A stretch of DNA of 64,000 nt from Acidicapsa ligni (GTDB lineage: Bacteria > Acidobacteriota > Terriglobia > Terriglobales > Acidobacteriaceae), in the NCBI RefSeq assembly GCF_025685655.1, contig NZ_JAGSYG010000005.1, positions 62,001 to 126,000 of the forward strand, given 5' to 3'. Below, one piece after another: positions 53,496 to 61,788 of this stretch (position 1 is the first letter of the stretch; each line of letters begins with the position of its first letter). Position numbers and translations under genes: made by a program. The notes under the pieces were generated by a model. It was not told where the DNA came from. It made no database searches and saw only the letters and a program-made list of their open reading frames with translations.

Positions 53496-55007
53496 ATGCG
53501 AAAAATACGAACTCAGAAAAGCTCGTTCGCGATAGTTTGCGGTATCGCGTTGTTGTTCAGCCTTGGCTTGATGGCGGTTCCGGGATACGGGCAAAGCCTG
53601 ACCGGTAGCTGGGTGATCGAAGGAAAAACCCTCGACAACGGGGAGCAACCCAAGTCGATTGTGGAGTTGAAGCAGGACGGCAGCACAGTCACCGGTACTC
53701 TGAAAACCCTGGGCTACAGCGTGGAACTGAAGGGGACAGCGACTGGCAATCACTTTGAGGTCTTCGCCAACTGGAGCACGACCAGGCCTTTTCTTGCAGG
53801 CGATCTCGTCAACGGCGAGTTGCATGCCACGGAGCGCGGCCGAAACCCGATAGTGGCTAAGCCGAGTACCAGCGCCGATGCGATGCCTCTGGTTCCATAC
53901 ATCGAGCCTCCGCCGCTGCACAAGATTCCTTACAATGGATTGGCCAAGACGCCGCCGATGGGCTGGAATAGCTGGAATCTCTTCGCAGGAAAAATCGATG
54001 ACCAGACCGTGCGAACGATGGCCGACGCAATGGTGTCCAGTGGCATGCGCGACGCCGGCTACATCTACGTCAACATTGATGACACATGGGAAGGCGTACG
54101 GGACGCGCAGGGAAATCTGCAGGCCAATCACAAGTTTCCTGATATGAAGGCGCTGGCAGATTATGTGCATTCCAAGGGGCTGAAGCTGGGCATCTATTCT
54201 TCGCCTGGGCCACGCACCTGCGCTGCCTATCCTGCCAGCTACGGGCACGAGGTACAGGATGCCAAGACCTTCGCCAGTTGGGACATCGACTACCTGAAGT
54301 ACGACTGGTGCAGCGCGCGCAATATCTATAAGAACGACGCGCTCCAGCCCGTTTATCAAAAGATGGGTGAGGCGCTGCAGGCCACAGGCAGACCGATGAT
54401 CTACAGCTTGTGCGAGTACGGTTGGGGCAGCGTCGAAAAATGGGGAACGGAAGTCGGCGGCAACCTGTGGCGTACGACGGGCGACATCCGCGACGAATGG
54501 TCAAGCATGATCGAGAACGTTGAGAAGCAGGTGCCGACCGCTCCTTACGCGGGTCCGGGCCATTGGAACGATCCCGATATGCTAGAGGTCGGCAACGGCC
54601 ACATGAGCAATGACGAATACCGCACACACATGAGTTTGTGGGCGCTCGTAGCTTCGCCGCTGTTGGCTGGTAACGATATTCGCATCATGACGCCCGAGAC
54701 GAAAGCAATCCTGCTCAACAAAGAAGTGATCGCAGTCGATCAGGACTCGCTGGGCAAGCAAGCCTCGCCGGTCAAGAATGGCGATGTTGAAACCTGGGTA
54801 AAGCCGCTCGCGGATGGAGGTGTTGCTGTGGGCGTGGTGAACCTCGGATCATCAGCCGCGCAAACGACAATCCATGCCAGCGATCTGCACCTGGGCAAGG
54901 TGAAGAAAGCGCGCGACCTGTGGGAGCATAAAGATGTGAAGTTCACCGGCGATGGTTATTCCGCAACCGTGCCATCGCATGGCGTACTGCTCTTGAGAGT
55001 CAAATAA
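53496..55007 (+). CDS. Secreted GH27 alpha-galactosidase
   Basis: 503 residues. A signal peptide ('FAIVCGIALLFSLGLMAVPGYGQ') is followed by a roughly 90-residue beta-rich N-terminal module ('GSWVIEGKTLDNGEQPKSIV', 'VTGTLKTLGYSVELKG'). The GH27 barrel starts 'LAKTPPMGWNSWNLF'. The nucleophile is Asp270 in 'YLKYDWC' and the acid/base Asp330 in 'TTGDIRDEW'. 'YIYVNIDDTWEG' and 'GPGHWNDPDMLEVGNG' are family hallmarks. It should release alpha-galactose (or, in some relatives, beta-L-arabinopyranose or N-acetylgalactosamine) outside the cytoplasm. ATG 53496 follows AAGGATGGG; ATG 53484 has its ribosome site too close. Confidence 0.95.
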   Translation: MRKIRTQKSSFAIVCGIALLFSLGLMAVPGYGQSLTGSWVIEGKTLDNGEQPKSIVELKQDGSTVTGTLKTLGYSVELKGTATGNHFEVFANWSTTRPFLAGDLVNGELHATERGRNPIVAKPSTSADAMPLVPYIEPPPLHKIPYNGLAKTPPMGWNSWNLFAGKIDDQTVRTMADAMVSSGMRDAGYIYVNIDDTWEGVRDAQGNLQANHKFPDMKALADYVHSKGLKLGIYSSPGPRTCAAYPASYGHEVQDAKTFASWDIDYLKYDWCSARNIYKNDALQPVYQKMGEALQATGRPMIYSLCEYGWGSVEKWGTEVGGNLWRTTGDIRDEWSSMIENVEKQVPTAPYAGPGHWNDPDMLEVGNGHMSNDEYRTHMSLWALVASPLLAGNDIRIMTPETKAILLNKEVIAVDQDSLGKQASPVKNGDVETWVKPLADGGVAVGVVNLGSSAAQTTIHASDLHLGKVKKARDLWEHKDVKFTGDGYSATVPSHGVLLLRVK

Positions 55008-55053
55008 GAGCCGAGTCAAATAAAAGCTGGCATTAACTGCATCTATATCTGCA

Positions 55054-55093
55054 ATCATGCTCGAATCCTGTTTCCCAAGGGTTTGAGCATGAT
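55054..55093 (+). terminator. Terminator after the alpha-galactosidase
   Basis: ATCATGCTC (55054-55062) pairs with GAGCATGAT (55085-55093), followed by CGTTTTGG. Confidence 0.65.
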
Positions 55094-55325
55094 CGTTTTG
55101 GAATGAACTTCGCGGCAGTTTATACCGGTGAGACCGGTCGATCTGGACACCGATAGATCAACGGTTTAAGCGTGTGTTTAGAAATTACATTTTGGATACA
55201 TTCGTCTGACATCTCATGACTGCCAAAGATATAACTCTGGTTACAAGAGATCTTCGCTGACGAGTCGGCATGTGACAACGCCGGTGCTGGTGGCGCAGTC
55301 TTTATAGCTGCAATCCAATGGCGAT
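55094..55325. other. Leader region of the HprK-like gene, no clear gene
   Basis: The only small frame of note on the plus strand is a 14-codon ATG frame at 55217-55261 (MTAKDITLVTRDLR) without a good ribosome site. No precursor-like peptide could be supported here. Confidence 0.4.
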
Positions 55326-56342
55326 ATGACGAACGAACACATTTTGCAGACAGCCCCAGTGGCGGTAGAACTTCCCAAAACACTGGCTCTCCAAAAGTCG
55401 CTTCTCAGCGATATGGAGTTGCCCTTCCGCGAGATTTTCTATCCACTTGGCTATGCTGTCGAGATCATCACTAACGACCCGGCAGTGCTCGAAGCGGCGC
55501 GTGAGAGCTTTGGTCATGGACGCTTCTCCCGGTCGAGCGCCACACTCCAGGTGCGCATTGGCGTCAGCGAGGGAGGTGGTCCTGGGTGTCCACCTGAGCC
55601 TGTTCGACGTCAGTATAACTATCTCTATTCCATGGTGGCAGACGCTGAGAATCAGGCAATGCTGGATTTAAAATCCTGCGTTAGTTTTGTCTGGTTACAG
55701 AAAGCTACTGTCGATAACAGACTCTATTTTCGCTATAACTTTCTTGAAAAAACGGTCTACTTGCTGCTAGGTTCATCCGTCGTAACAGACCTGCATGCAG
55801 CCTGTGTCAGCAAGCATGGGAAAGGCATTCTTCTTTGCGGAGACTCGGGCGCGGGGAAATCGACACTCTCTTATGCCTGTGCGCGTAGTGGGTGGACATA
55901 TACCTCGGATGACACGAGTTATCTGATTAATAACTCGGATATGCCTTCCGTGATTGGACATTCACATCGAGCGCGTTTTAGACCAAGCGCCAAGACTATT
56001 TTTCCGGAGTTGGAAGGCCGCGCGTTGACTCCGCGAATGGAAGGGAAACCTTCGCTGGAAGTTCCGACCTCGGAGTTACCCGGCATCCAGAGTGCGAGCG
56101 AGGCGGAGGTACATTACATCATTTATCTGAATCGATCTCCGTCGGCAACGGGCAAGCTTATTCCATTGCCTGAGGGTACGGCGACACAACGCACGCGAAG
56201 AGAGCTTTACTCTGCTGGAGAAGTTCGTGCAAAGCACGAGGAGATCCTGGAGTCATTGTCCAGCGTTCCCACATTTGAACTGCAATATTGTGAGTTGGAT
56301 CATGCCATCCAACAACTCGATCTGCTGTTGCAGGGCGCTTGA
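55326..56342 (+). CDS. HPr-kinase-like P-loop protein
   Basis: 338 residues. The C-terminal half is an HprK-type kinase core: P-loop 'GDSGAGKSTL' at 172-181, a Walker-B-like 'YTSDDTSYL' near 199 and 'SHRARFRPS'. The N-terminal half ('FREIFYPLGYAVEIITNDPAVLEAARESFG') resembles the non-catalytic part of HprK-related proteins in RiPP clusters. Classical HprK phosphorylates HPr; related enzymes in some lasso-peptide clusters phosphorylate the peptide's C-terminus. It is transcribed toward the glycosyltransferase gene (23-base gap). No HPr gene is seen, supporting a non-PTS role. Substrate is unknown. Confidence 0.75.
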   Translation: MTNEHILQTAPVAVELPKTLALQKSLLSDMELPFREIFYPLGYAVEIITNDPAVLEAARESFGHGRFSRSSATLQVRIGVSEGGGPGCPPEPVRRQYNYLYSMVADAENQAMLDLKSCVSFVWLQKATVDNRLYFRYNFLEKTVYLLLGSSVVTDLHAACVSKHGKGILLCGDSGAGKSTLSYACARSGWTYTSDDTSYLINNSDMPSVIGHSHRARFRPSAKTIFPELEGRALTPRMEGKPSLEVPTSELPGIQSASEAEVHYIIYLNRSPSATGKLIPLPEGTATQRTRRELYSAGEVRAKHEEILESLSSVPTFELQYCELDHAIQQLDLLLQGA

Positions 56343-56365
56343 ATTAAGCGATCACGCGTCGGTTG

Positions 56366-57652
56366 CTACAGAGCAATGTGCTCGAATGGCTCTCCCGCGA
56401 AGGCTGAGTCGGCTGATTTTTCAATAGAATTTGCGAGCTCTTCCTCGATTACTTTCACAGCACGCTCCAATCCATAAGTAGACAGAATTTTAGTTTGTAT
56501 TTCCCTGGCGACATTGCTGTAGCTTGCATTGCATAGAACCTTAAGCACGGCCAAACGCAGACGCTTTGTTGAAAGCATTTTTTCCGGAATCACTTCTGCA
56601 ACCGTTAGCCTAGCCAAACGAGCTGCCAGTGCAGGCTGATCATGCGTGATGGGAATGACAACCATGGGCTTGCCTTCCATGAGGGCCTCCAGCACGGTGT
56701 TAATTCCAGCGTGATTGATCACGATGCTGGCGATTTTTATAAGCTCAAGTTGAGGAGCGACACTCACTACCAAAGGATCTCCCGGCAAGCCCTCAAACAT
56801 TTTGGGATCTCGACCGCCGCCCAGGGAGATCACCACCTGCAGGCCAAGACCCACGCACGCTTCGGCTATGATGCGGAAGGTCGACGGCTGAATCTTTCGC
56901 GCAGTTCCTAAAGAAACATAGATCAGAGGTCGACCATCGAGACGGTTCCAGGGAAACTCCACTGACGGTCTTGCATGTTCATCAACAAAGGGCCCGGCGT
57001 AATGGAAGGTGCGTGGTATTTGACGCGGAAAATCAAGACATTCAGGAAGCGTCGCAATATGTGCCAAAGCCGGGAACGCTTTTTGAAGTTCTCGAATCGA
57101 TCCGAGGCCGAGTTGCTTCCTGTGCTTATTCAGCTTCCAGCGCACAGGTCCGCATATGCGAAAAACAGATACCTGCAGCAACATATTTTGCAGTCTGGAA
57201 AAATATGAAATTGGATTGTCACAGTGCGACAATGAACGCGGCACGGACCATCCGAAATTGTGCGGCACAGAAGTGGATACAAGAAAATAAGGTAACCGCA
57301 ACATCTGAGCTAACGTCGGCCCCGGCAGCGCAACCTCGTCGATAATGAGTGCGTCGATGCCGGATCGAATAAGTACATCCGGAGCTTCCCGGAGATACAT
57401 TTCTATTTCATCCGTAATGCGCTTGATGCGGTAGAGCAGATCTGCAATGCCTGATTTTGAAGACTTGTTCTTATCTGCGCGCACTTTCCCTATGGGAGAG
57501 AATTCAAGGCCATATTGACGCACTCGAGCTTCTAACTCAGGGCGCTGAAAGAATGTAACTCGATGTCCTCGGAGCATCAATTGCCGTGACAGTGCAGACA
57601 GAGAATTCAGGTGCCCGGTACCGCCATAGGACAATACTCCAAAGTGTGACAT
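56366..57652 (-). CDS. MGT/UGT-type (GT-B) glycosyltransferase
   Basis: 428 residues, GT-B fold of the macrolide/UDP-glucuronosyl transferase group. The N-terminal domain opens 'HFGVLSYGGTGHLNSLSALSRQLMLRGHRVTFF', with the small-molecule GT motif GTGHLN. The C-terminal nucleotide-sugar domain has 'PLIYVSLGTARK', 'VVSVAPQLELIKIASIVINHAGINTVLEALMEGKPMVVIPITHDQP' (the UGT signature). AAGGAA sits 4 bases before the ATG. Family members glycosylate natural products such as macrolides and carotenoids. Last gene of the minus-strand cluster seen here. Confidence 0.93.
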   Translation of the reverse strand: MSHFGVLSYGGTGHLNSLSALSRQLMLRGHRVTFFQRPELEARVRQYGLEFSPIGKVRADKNKSSKSGIADLLYRIKRITDEIEMYLREAPDVLIRSGIDALIIDEVALPGPTLAQMLRLPYFLVSTSVPHNFGWSVPRSLSHCDNPISYFSRLQNMLLQVSVFRICGPVRWKLNKHRKQLGLGSIRELQKAFPALAHIATLPECLDFPRQIPRTFHYAGPFVDEHARPSVEFPWNRLDGRPLIYVSLGTARKIQPSTFRIIAEACVGLGLQVVISLGGGRDPKMFEGLPGDPLVVSVAPQLELIKIASIVINHAGINTVLEALMEGKPMVVIPITHDQPALAARLARLTVAEVIPEKMLSTKRLRLAVLKVLCNASYSNVAREIQTKILSTYGLERAVKVIEEELANSIEKSADSAFAGEPFEHIAL

Positions 57653-57819
57653 TTATTCCTTCCGGCAGCACGAAACTCTGATTGCAGGTGCTCACCTGGA
57701 CAAGATCAAGTGCTGTGTTCCTTAGGCAATCGCAATGCTGATCCACATTTGCGTGAGCCTGCCCGGTGAATCGGAAGAGCGGATACGTGTGTAAGTCGCG
57801 TATCTCTCAATCCTGATCT

Positions 57820-59304
57820 CTACGCTGGAATGCGAATCTGCTTACCACTCAGCCGTAACTCACCTTTGCCCAGTGCCTCTTCCGTCTTCTGCAATAACTC
57901 TTTTACCGGCGTGCGCAGCCATCGAATTGTTCCGTCTATCCAGACAGGCTCCAATCCGTGCTTTTCCGATAAAGGAAGCCGCTCTAACACTGCCTCCGAC
58001 GCAAGCTGAACGCGGCCTCCAAGCATGACAAACTCCACATCTACCATGGAGAGTGCCTGCAATCTGTGAGCTGCATCACACCCTGTATCACGAAAAGCAA
58101 TCAGGTCTGCTATGCCAGATACTCGTATGGCTCCCTCTCCATTTTCTAAGCGAAGGATTAGCGCTGGATTCTCAGTCACCATGCGATAAGCGTCTAAAGA
58201 TGAAATGCCGCAAAGACGAATTGCGAATCGGATCTCATCCAAAAGATCGCCCTCGGCTGTCAATGGAGAGTCGTTTCCCAAAGCCACGTTATCGATTGCG
58301 CCAAGGACAGACATATCCGGAAGTTTTTCAAAGAGAAAGTTATTGGAGGATGGACATACGATAAGGGAAGCGTTGCGCTCCCGCATGAGCGCAACACCAT
58401 CATGATCGATTGCGAGTCCATGCACGAGCACCGTATGGTCATCCAGAAGGCCCAGTCGATCAAATCCGAGGAGCTCTACACGCGCTACTTCATCGACTCC
58501 TTCACATGCATGCACAAGGAACGCGCGTCCTTCGGGAGTGGCTGAACGCGCTGCGATAAGATCTCCGCCGAGCGCTAGAGAATGTCCCCATCCATACTCC
58601 TGGATTACTCGCACCGGGAAATCCTCACGTTGCATTTCAGCCCGAAGAGGGTTGTGGTGACTAACTGTTGTAACTCCGCAAAGCAGGTTTCGGATGCCGC
58701 CCCACCATACTCGTAAATCTTTGGGAACGGCCCGGTGCTTTGCAATAATATCCGGGAATTTGTTGTGTATATCCGTTCCCCACTCGATGTAGTTTCGATA
58801 CGGTGGGTCTGCCAGCCGAGGGAAAAGCGCAAACTCTAAATGGTCATGCGCGTTGATGAGACCAGGCATGATCAGGAAGCCGCTAAGATCAATCGCCGTG
58901 CACGACGATCGATCATTCGGACTTAGAGGCGGCTCGCTTAGAATACCGGTTATATAGCCGTCCGTGATCTGGATGGAAGCTTGTACGCGCGCCTGCGGTC
59001 CAAGTGCGCAGATGCCTCCGTGGACCACTACCTGCTTTTGTTGTTTTCCTTCGGGATCAGGCATCATGCGTTCTTTCGTGCTACGTACATGCGGAATAGG
59101 ACAGCCAGCGCTTCTCAAGTTTGCGTAATGCGTGGCTTGCTCACAGGGCCGTGCGTGGACGACCCTGTGAGCAAGCCTCATGTGAAATCCGCACGACGTG
59201 AAGCTGTGACCGCTTATATCGGTTCTACAGCAAGGGCACTGCATACGAACACCTGAGTGAATTACCGCGTTGCCGGAAATCAATCGGGCGCGATAACTCT
59301 GCAT
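57820..59304 (-). CDS. Amidohydrolase-family enzyme with a Cys/His-rich N-terminal extension
   Basis: The amidohydrolase barrel begins about residue 90 ('VVVHGGICAL') and has 'LIMPGLINAHDHLEF' (HxH metal pair), 'FLVHACEGVDE', 'HTVLVHGLAIDH' and 'VALGNDSPLTAEGDLLDEI' (catalytic Asp). This is the deaminase/hydrolase type related to guanine deaminase and Atz enzymes. The first 80 residues are foreign to the family and include 'MQCPCCRTDISGHSFTSCGF', a possible zinc knuckle. ATG 59304 has GAGG 7 bases upstream and follows the radical SAM stop immediately; ATG 59067 or 59064 would give the barrel alone. The odd segment is encoded across a perfect inverted repeat. Confidence 0.85.
   Translation of the reverse strand: MQSYRARLISGNAVIHSGVRMQCPCCRTDISGHSFTSCGFHMRLAHRVVHARPCEQATHYANLRSAGCPIPHVRSTKERMMPDPEGKQQKQVVVHGGICALGPQARVQASIQITDGYITGILSEPPLSPNDRSSCTAIDLSGFLIMPGLINAHDHLEFALFPRLADPPYRNYIEWGTDIHNKFPDIIAKHRAVPKDLRVWWGGIRNLLCGVTTVSHHNPLRAEMQREDFPVRVIQEYGWGHSLALGGDLIAARSATPEGRAFLVHACEGVDEVARVELLGFDRLGLLDDHTVLVHGLAIDHDGVALMRERNASLIVCPSSNNFLFEKLPDMSVLGAIDNVALGNDSPLTAEGDLLDEIRFAIRLCGISSLDAYRMVTENPALILRLENGEGAIRVSGIADLIAFRDTGCDAAHRLQALSMVDVEFVMLGGRVQLASEAVLERLPLSEKHGLEPVWIDGTIRWLRTPVKELLQKTEEALGKGELRLSGKQIRIPA
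59134..59177. repeat. Perfect 15-bp inverted repeat in the 5' part of the amidohydrolase frame
   Basis: GGCTTGCTCACAGGG (59134-59148) and CCCTGTGAGCAAGCC (59163-59177) pair without mismatch around a 14-base loop. No T-run follows on either strand. It lies upstream of the alternative start at 59067, so it may be a leader RNA structure rather than coding. Confidence 0.75.
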
Positions 59305-59305
59305 T

Positions 59306-60802
59306 TTATGCCTCGCTAGCTGGAGCTAATTGCTCAATCGAGACGAAAGCAGACGAGGTAAAACCATCGACTTTGTCCGGGATCTCAAAGGCCTCTGCAT
59401 CCCGGCTCACAGGCTCCAGTGCATAGACGTTGTTCCACAGGCTCTCGATGTGAGCCTTGGTTTCACTCGATATCTCCAACTCACTCCAGGAGTCGACCTC
59501 TGCATGCAAAGCATTGCGCACCGCCCGGTAAAAATCAGTTGTATAGGCCGCCCGGAACATGATGCAAAGATCACCGCTGTCTGTCCAGTTACGCTTTTGT
59601 CCGAGTTGCGTTCTCACACGCTCATAAAACACCGTACCCGGGAGCGGATATGAGAATGAGATTCCAATATCGTCAGGACGCGTCTCGCGAACGAAGGCTA
59701 TGGTCTCCTGCAACTCCGTCCAGGTTTCTCCAGGATAGCCAAATTGTAGGAAGTAGCAGGCGCGAACTCCAGCTTCCTTTAAGCGGCTGCGTGCAGCAAT
59801 GACGGAGGGAAGACTGAGCCCTTTGTCCATCGTGTTGAGCACAACCTGCGCTCCGGATTCGACACCCATCCATACTTCAGCGCATCCCGCAGTCTTGAGG
59901 TTCTGAACGGTGGACACACTCATCAGATCAGCGCGGGACTGGATCTTAAAAGGGATCGCCGCATCTCGCTTTGTAACTTCTTCAGCAAACTCCTGAACCC
60001 AGTGATGATTCAATGCGAAGACATCGTCGCCAAACCAGATATGCTGGACTCCCGCGCTTACCTTCAGTAACTTCATTTCCTCGGCGACTACGGCAGCCGG
60101 CCGCAAATGAAACTTATTTCCGGAGATCGGTTTTGCACACCAGTTGCACTTGTAAGGGCACCCGCGGCTGGCAACCATATTGGTAGAAAAATATCCATGA
60201 GACTTCATCCATGCTGCGCGATATGGCTCCAAATCAATTAGATCGCGCGATGGTAAAGAAAGCTCCATCCATGCTGCGTTCTTCGCAAGCCTGTGTGGAC
60301 TCTCAACGAGTCGGCCTTGTTCATCGAGTCTTACGAGGCCTTCGAGTTCGGGCATTTCCTCTGCGTTCAGTATGGATGCGCATAACTGTACCAGGGTCTC
60401 TTCTGCTTCTCCACAGAGGACAAAGTCAAAGCCGTTCTCAAGGAACAGGGCTGGATTGTCCGTGGAGTCGGAACCATGTACAACAGTGATGCTGCCCATG
60501 GCGCGAGCGGCTTTCGCCATCTCCCACGCTACTTCTCTCATGCGCGTGAGACACATCTTCGAAAGAAAGTTGAAGTCATCTTCATAGACAGCAACGATCC
60601 TGGGCTGATGCTCTTGCAGCATTGCAGTAAACTTTGCAGACGGTTCCTCCAGCATCGAATCGAACGCTGCAACAGAGATGCCATTGTCCCGCAGAGCAGT
60701 AGCTGCATAGAGAGTACCGATGGGCGTGTACGGCTGCATCTTGCTCAGTTGCTTGGAGTCATACGGAAGATGATACGAATGTGTCAGTAAAACCTGTGCC
60801 AA
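59306..60802 (-). CDS. B12-binding-domain radical SAM enzyme
   Basis: 498 residues. The N-terminal Rossmann-like domain ('YTPIGTLYAATALRDNGISVAAFDS...GFDFVLCGEAEETLVQL') is of the cobalamin-binding type (BchE-like architecture). The radical SAM cluster is Cys215-x3-Cys219-x2-Cys222 in 'RGCPYKCNWCAKP', followed by 'HIWFGDDVFALN' and 'AEVWMGVESGAQVVLNTMDKG'. 'YFLQFGYPGETWTELQETI' completes the barrel. Such enzymes often methylate unactivated carbon or do ring chemistry in natural-product pathways. The TTG start has GAGGTGA 4 bases before it. It sits between a methyltransferase and an amidohydrolase gene on the same strand. Confidence 0.92.
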   Translation of the reverse strand: MAQVLLTHSYHLPYDSKQLSKMQPYTPIGTLYAATALRDNGISVAAFDSMLEEPSAKFTAMLQEHQPRIVAVYEDDFNFLSKMCLTRMREVAWEMAKAARAMGSITVVHGSDSTDNPALFLENGFDFVLCGEAEETLVQLCASILNAEEMPELEGLVRLDEQGRLVESPHRLAKNAAWMELSLPSRDLIDLEPYRAAWMKSHGYFSTNMVASRGCPYKCNWCAKPISGNKFHLRPAAVVAEEMKLLKVSAGVQHIWFGDDVFALNHHWVQEFAEEVTKRDAAIPFKIQSRADLMSVSTVQNLKTAGCAEVWMGVESGAQVVLNTMDKGLSLPSVIAARSRLKEAGVRACYFLQFGYPGETWTELQETIAFVRETRPDDIGISFSYPLPGTVFYERVRTQLGQKRNWTDSGDLCIMFRAAYTTDFYRAVRNALHAEVDSWSELEISSETKAHIESLWNNVYALEPVSRDAEAFEIPDKVDGFTSSAFVSIEQLAPASEA

Positions 60803-60810
60803 AGTTCACC

Positions 60811-60840
60811 TCAATATTTATACGCTGGCAGATTCAACAT
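60811..60840 (-). other. Nine-codon frame (MLNLPAYKY) with a ribosome site
   Basis: ATG at 60840 with AGAGG 4-5 bases before it, then nine codons and TGA, ending 9 bases before the radical SAM TTG start. It may be a leader peptide for translational coupling, a minimal substrate peptide, or chance. Confidence 0.2.
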
Positions 60841-60851
60841 GCAGCCTCTGC

Positions 60852-60883
60852 GTGCACTTAGCCGATTCTCGCGACTAGTGCAC
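60852..60883. promoter_or_regulatory. Imperfect inverted repeat upstream of the radical SAM gene
   Basis: GTGCACTTAG and CTAGTGCAC face each other across 13 bases with one unpaired base. This could be an operator or a hairpin within the methyltransferase/radical SAM gap. Confidence 0.3.
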
Positions 60884-60972
60884 TTGGCTTTTCTCTATGC
60901 AGCGTAACTGGGTCAAGTGTGGGTAGTTGTCAGAATATTGTCAGCCCAGTGTCATTCCTTTGCCGTTAAGTT

Positions 60973-61788
60973 TTATTGCGCATTGGTGCGACGGAATTGA
61001 TAGAGAATATGGTCGCCAAGCATCGCCAGGGGACGCGCAAGACTGCGGTCGATCCTCTCCATTGCTGCAAGCAGGTGGGGATGCCCCGAAATCCACGGCT
61101 CGGCGGCGCTGGGTGGCACTGTCACGCCAATGCCAATGCGCTTCTCCAATACAAACCATGGGGCGAAGGCGCGTTGCATCGCAGCACGACGGTGATAAAC
61201 GACGCTGAATTCGCGCTTGGCAAGCCGAGCGTGTACTTCGCCGCTTGAGCATCTCCGCAGGGCCAGATGAGGCCTGCCGCGCAAGACTTCCACTACCATC
61301 TCGCCTGGGCAAAAGGTGCCAAACAACACCAGCATTGCGGGTGCACCTGGCTTGAGCAATCGCGCTAAACCTCGCGCCACAGGCCCCAGATCGGTGACAC
61401 AGTTGAGTGGCGCAAAATTGGAGAAGGCACCATCGAACATCGTTCCGCCGGATGAAAGATGCGCGGTAGCAAAGTCTTCCATCTCTTCCCCGGTGGCAAT
61501 TTCAGCTTGCGCACTGAGTGGCGAAAGCTTGGCTTTCGCCAACTCCACCATGGTGGGTGAGGGGTCGGTCAGCAGTACATCGAATCCGCGTTCAGCGAGA
61601 AAGCTTGCATCCTCGCCGGTACCGCCGCCCAACTCCAGAATGTGTCCTCCTGCTGGAAACTCCTGCAACAGAGCATGGCGAACTGCACCGCGCTGTGCTG
61701 TTACACTGTGCCACGCACCAAAGCGAGAGTCGAAGTTAGGTGCGATCGCGTCGAAGGCAAGAGCGGCAGGCCGCAAATTAGGCATCAT
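60973..61788 (-). CDS. Class I SAM-dependent methyltransferase
   Basis: 271 residues, Rossmann methyltransferase. Motif I is 'HILELGGGTGEDASFLAERGF' (first 20 residues around LELGGGTG), post-I 'LLTDPSP', and 'FDGAFSNFAPLNCV' is the motif II region. The opening 'ALAFDAIAPNFDSRFG' is typical of the UbiE/COQ5-like group. The ATG at 61788 overlaps the stop of the nucleotidyltransferase gene (ATGA). A longer frame to 61833 exists but would overlap more. Substrate unknown; the context suggests a tailoring step. Confidence 0.9.
   Translation of the reverse strand: MMPNLRPAALAFDAIAPNFDSRFGAWHSVTAQRGAVRHALLQEFPAGGHILELGGGTGEDASFLAERGFDVLLTDPSPTMVELAKAKLSPLSAQAEIATGEEMEDFATAHLSSGGTMFDGAFSNFAPLNCVTDLGPVARGLARLLKPGAPAMLVLFGTFCPGEMVVEVLRGRPHLALRRCSSGEVHARLAKREFSVVYHRRAAMQRAFAPWFVLEKRIGIGVTVPPSAAEPWISGHPHLLAAMERIDRSLARPLAMLGDHILYQFRRTNAQ

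Noticed and set aside
55120..55383. Minus-strand frame of 87 codons before the HprK-like gene, considered as a precursor peptide
   Set aside because: It overlaps the kinase start antisense, has no ribosome site and no leader/core pattern.
57537..57746. Short minus-strand frame across the glycosyltransferase start, considered as a precursor peptide
   Set aside because: Different phase from the supported gene, no ribosome site, no recognisable leader.
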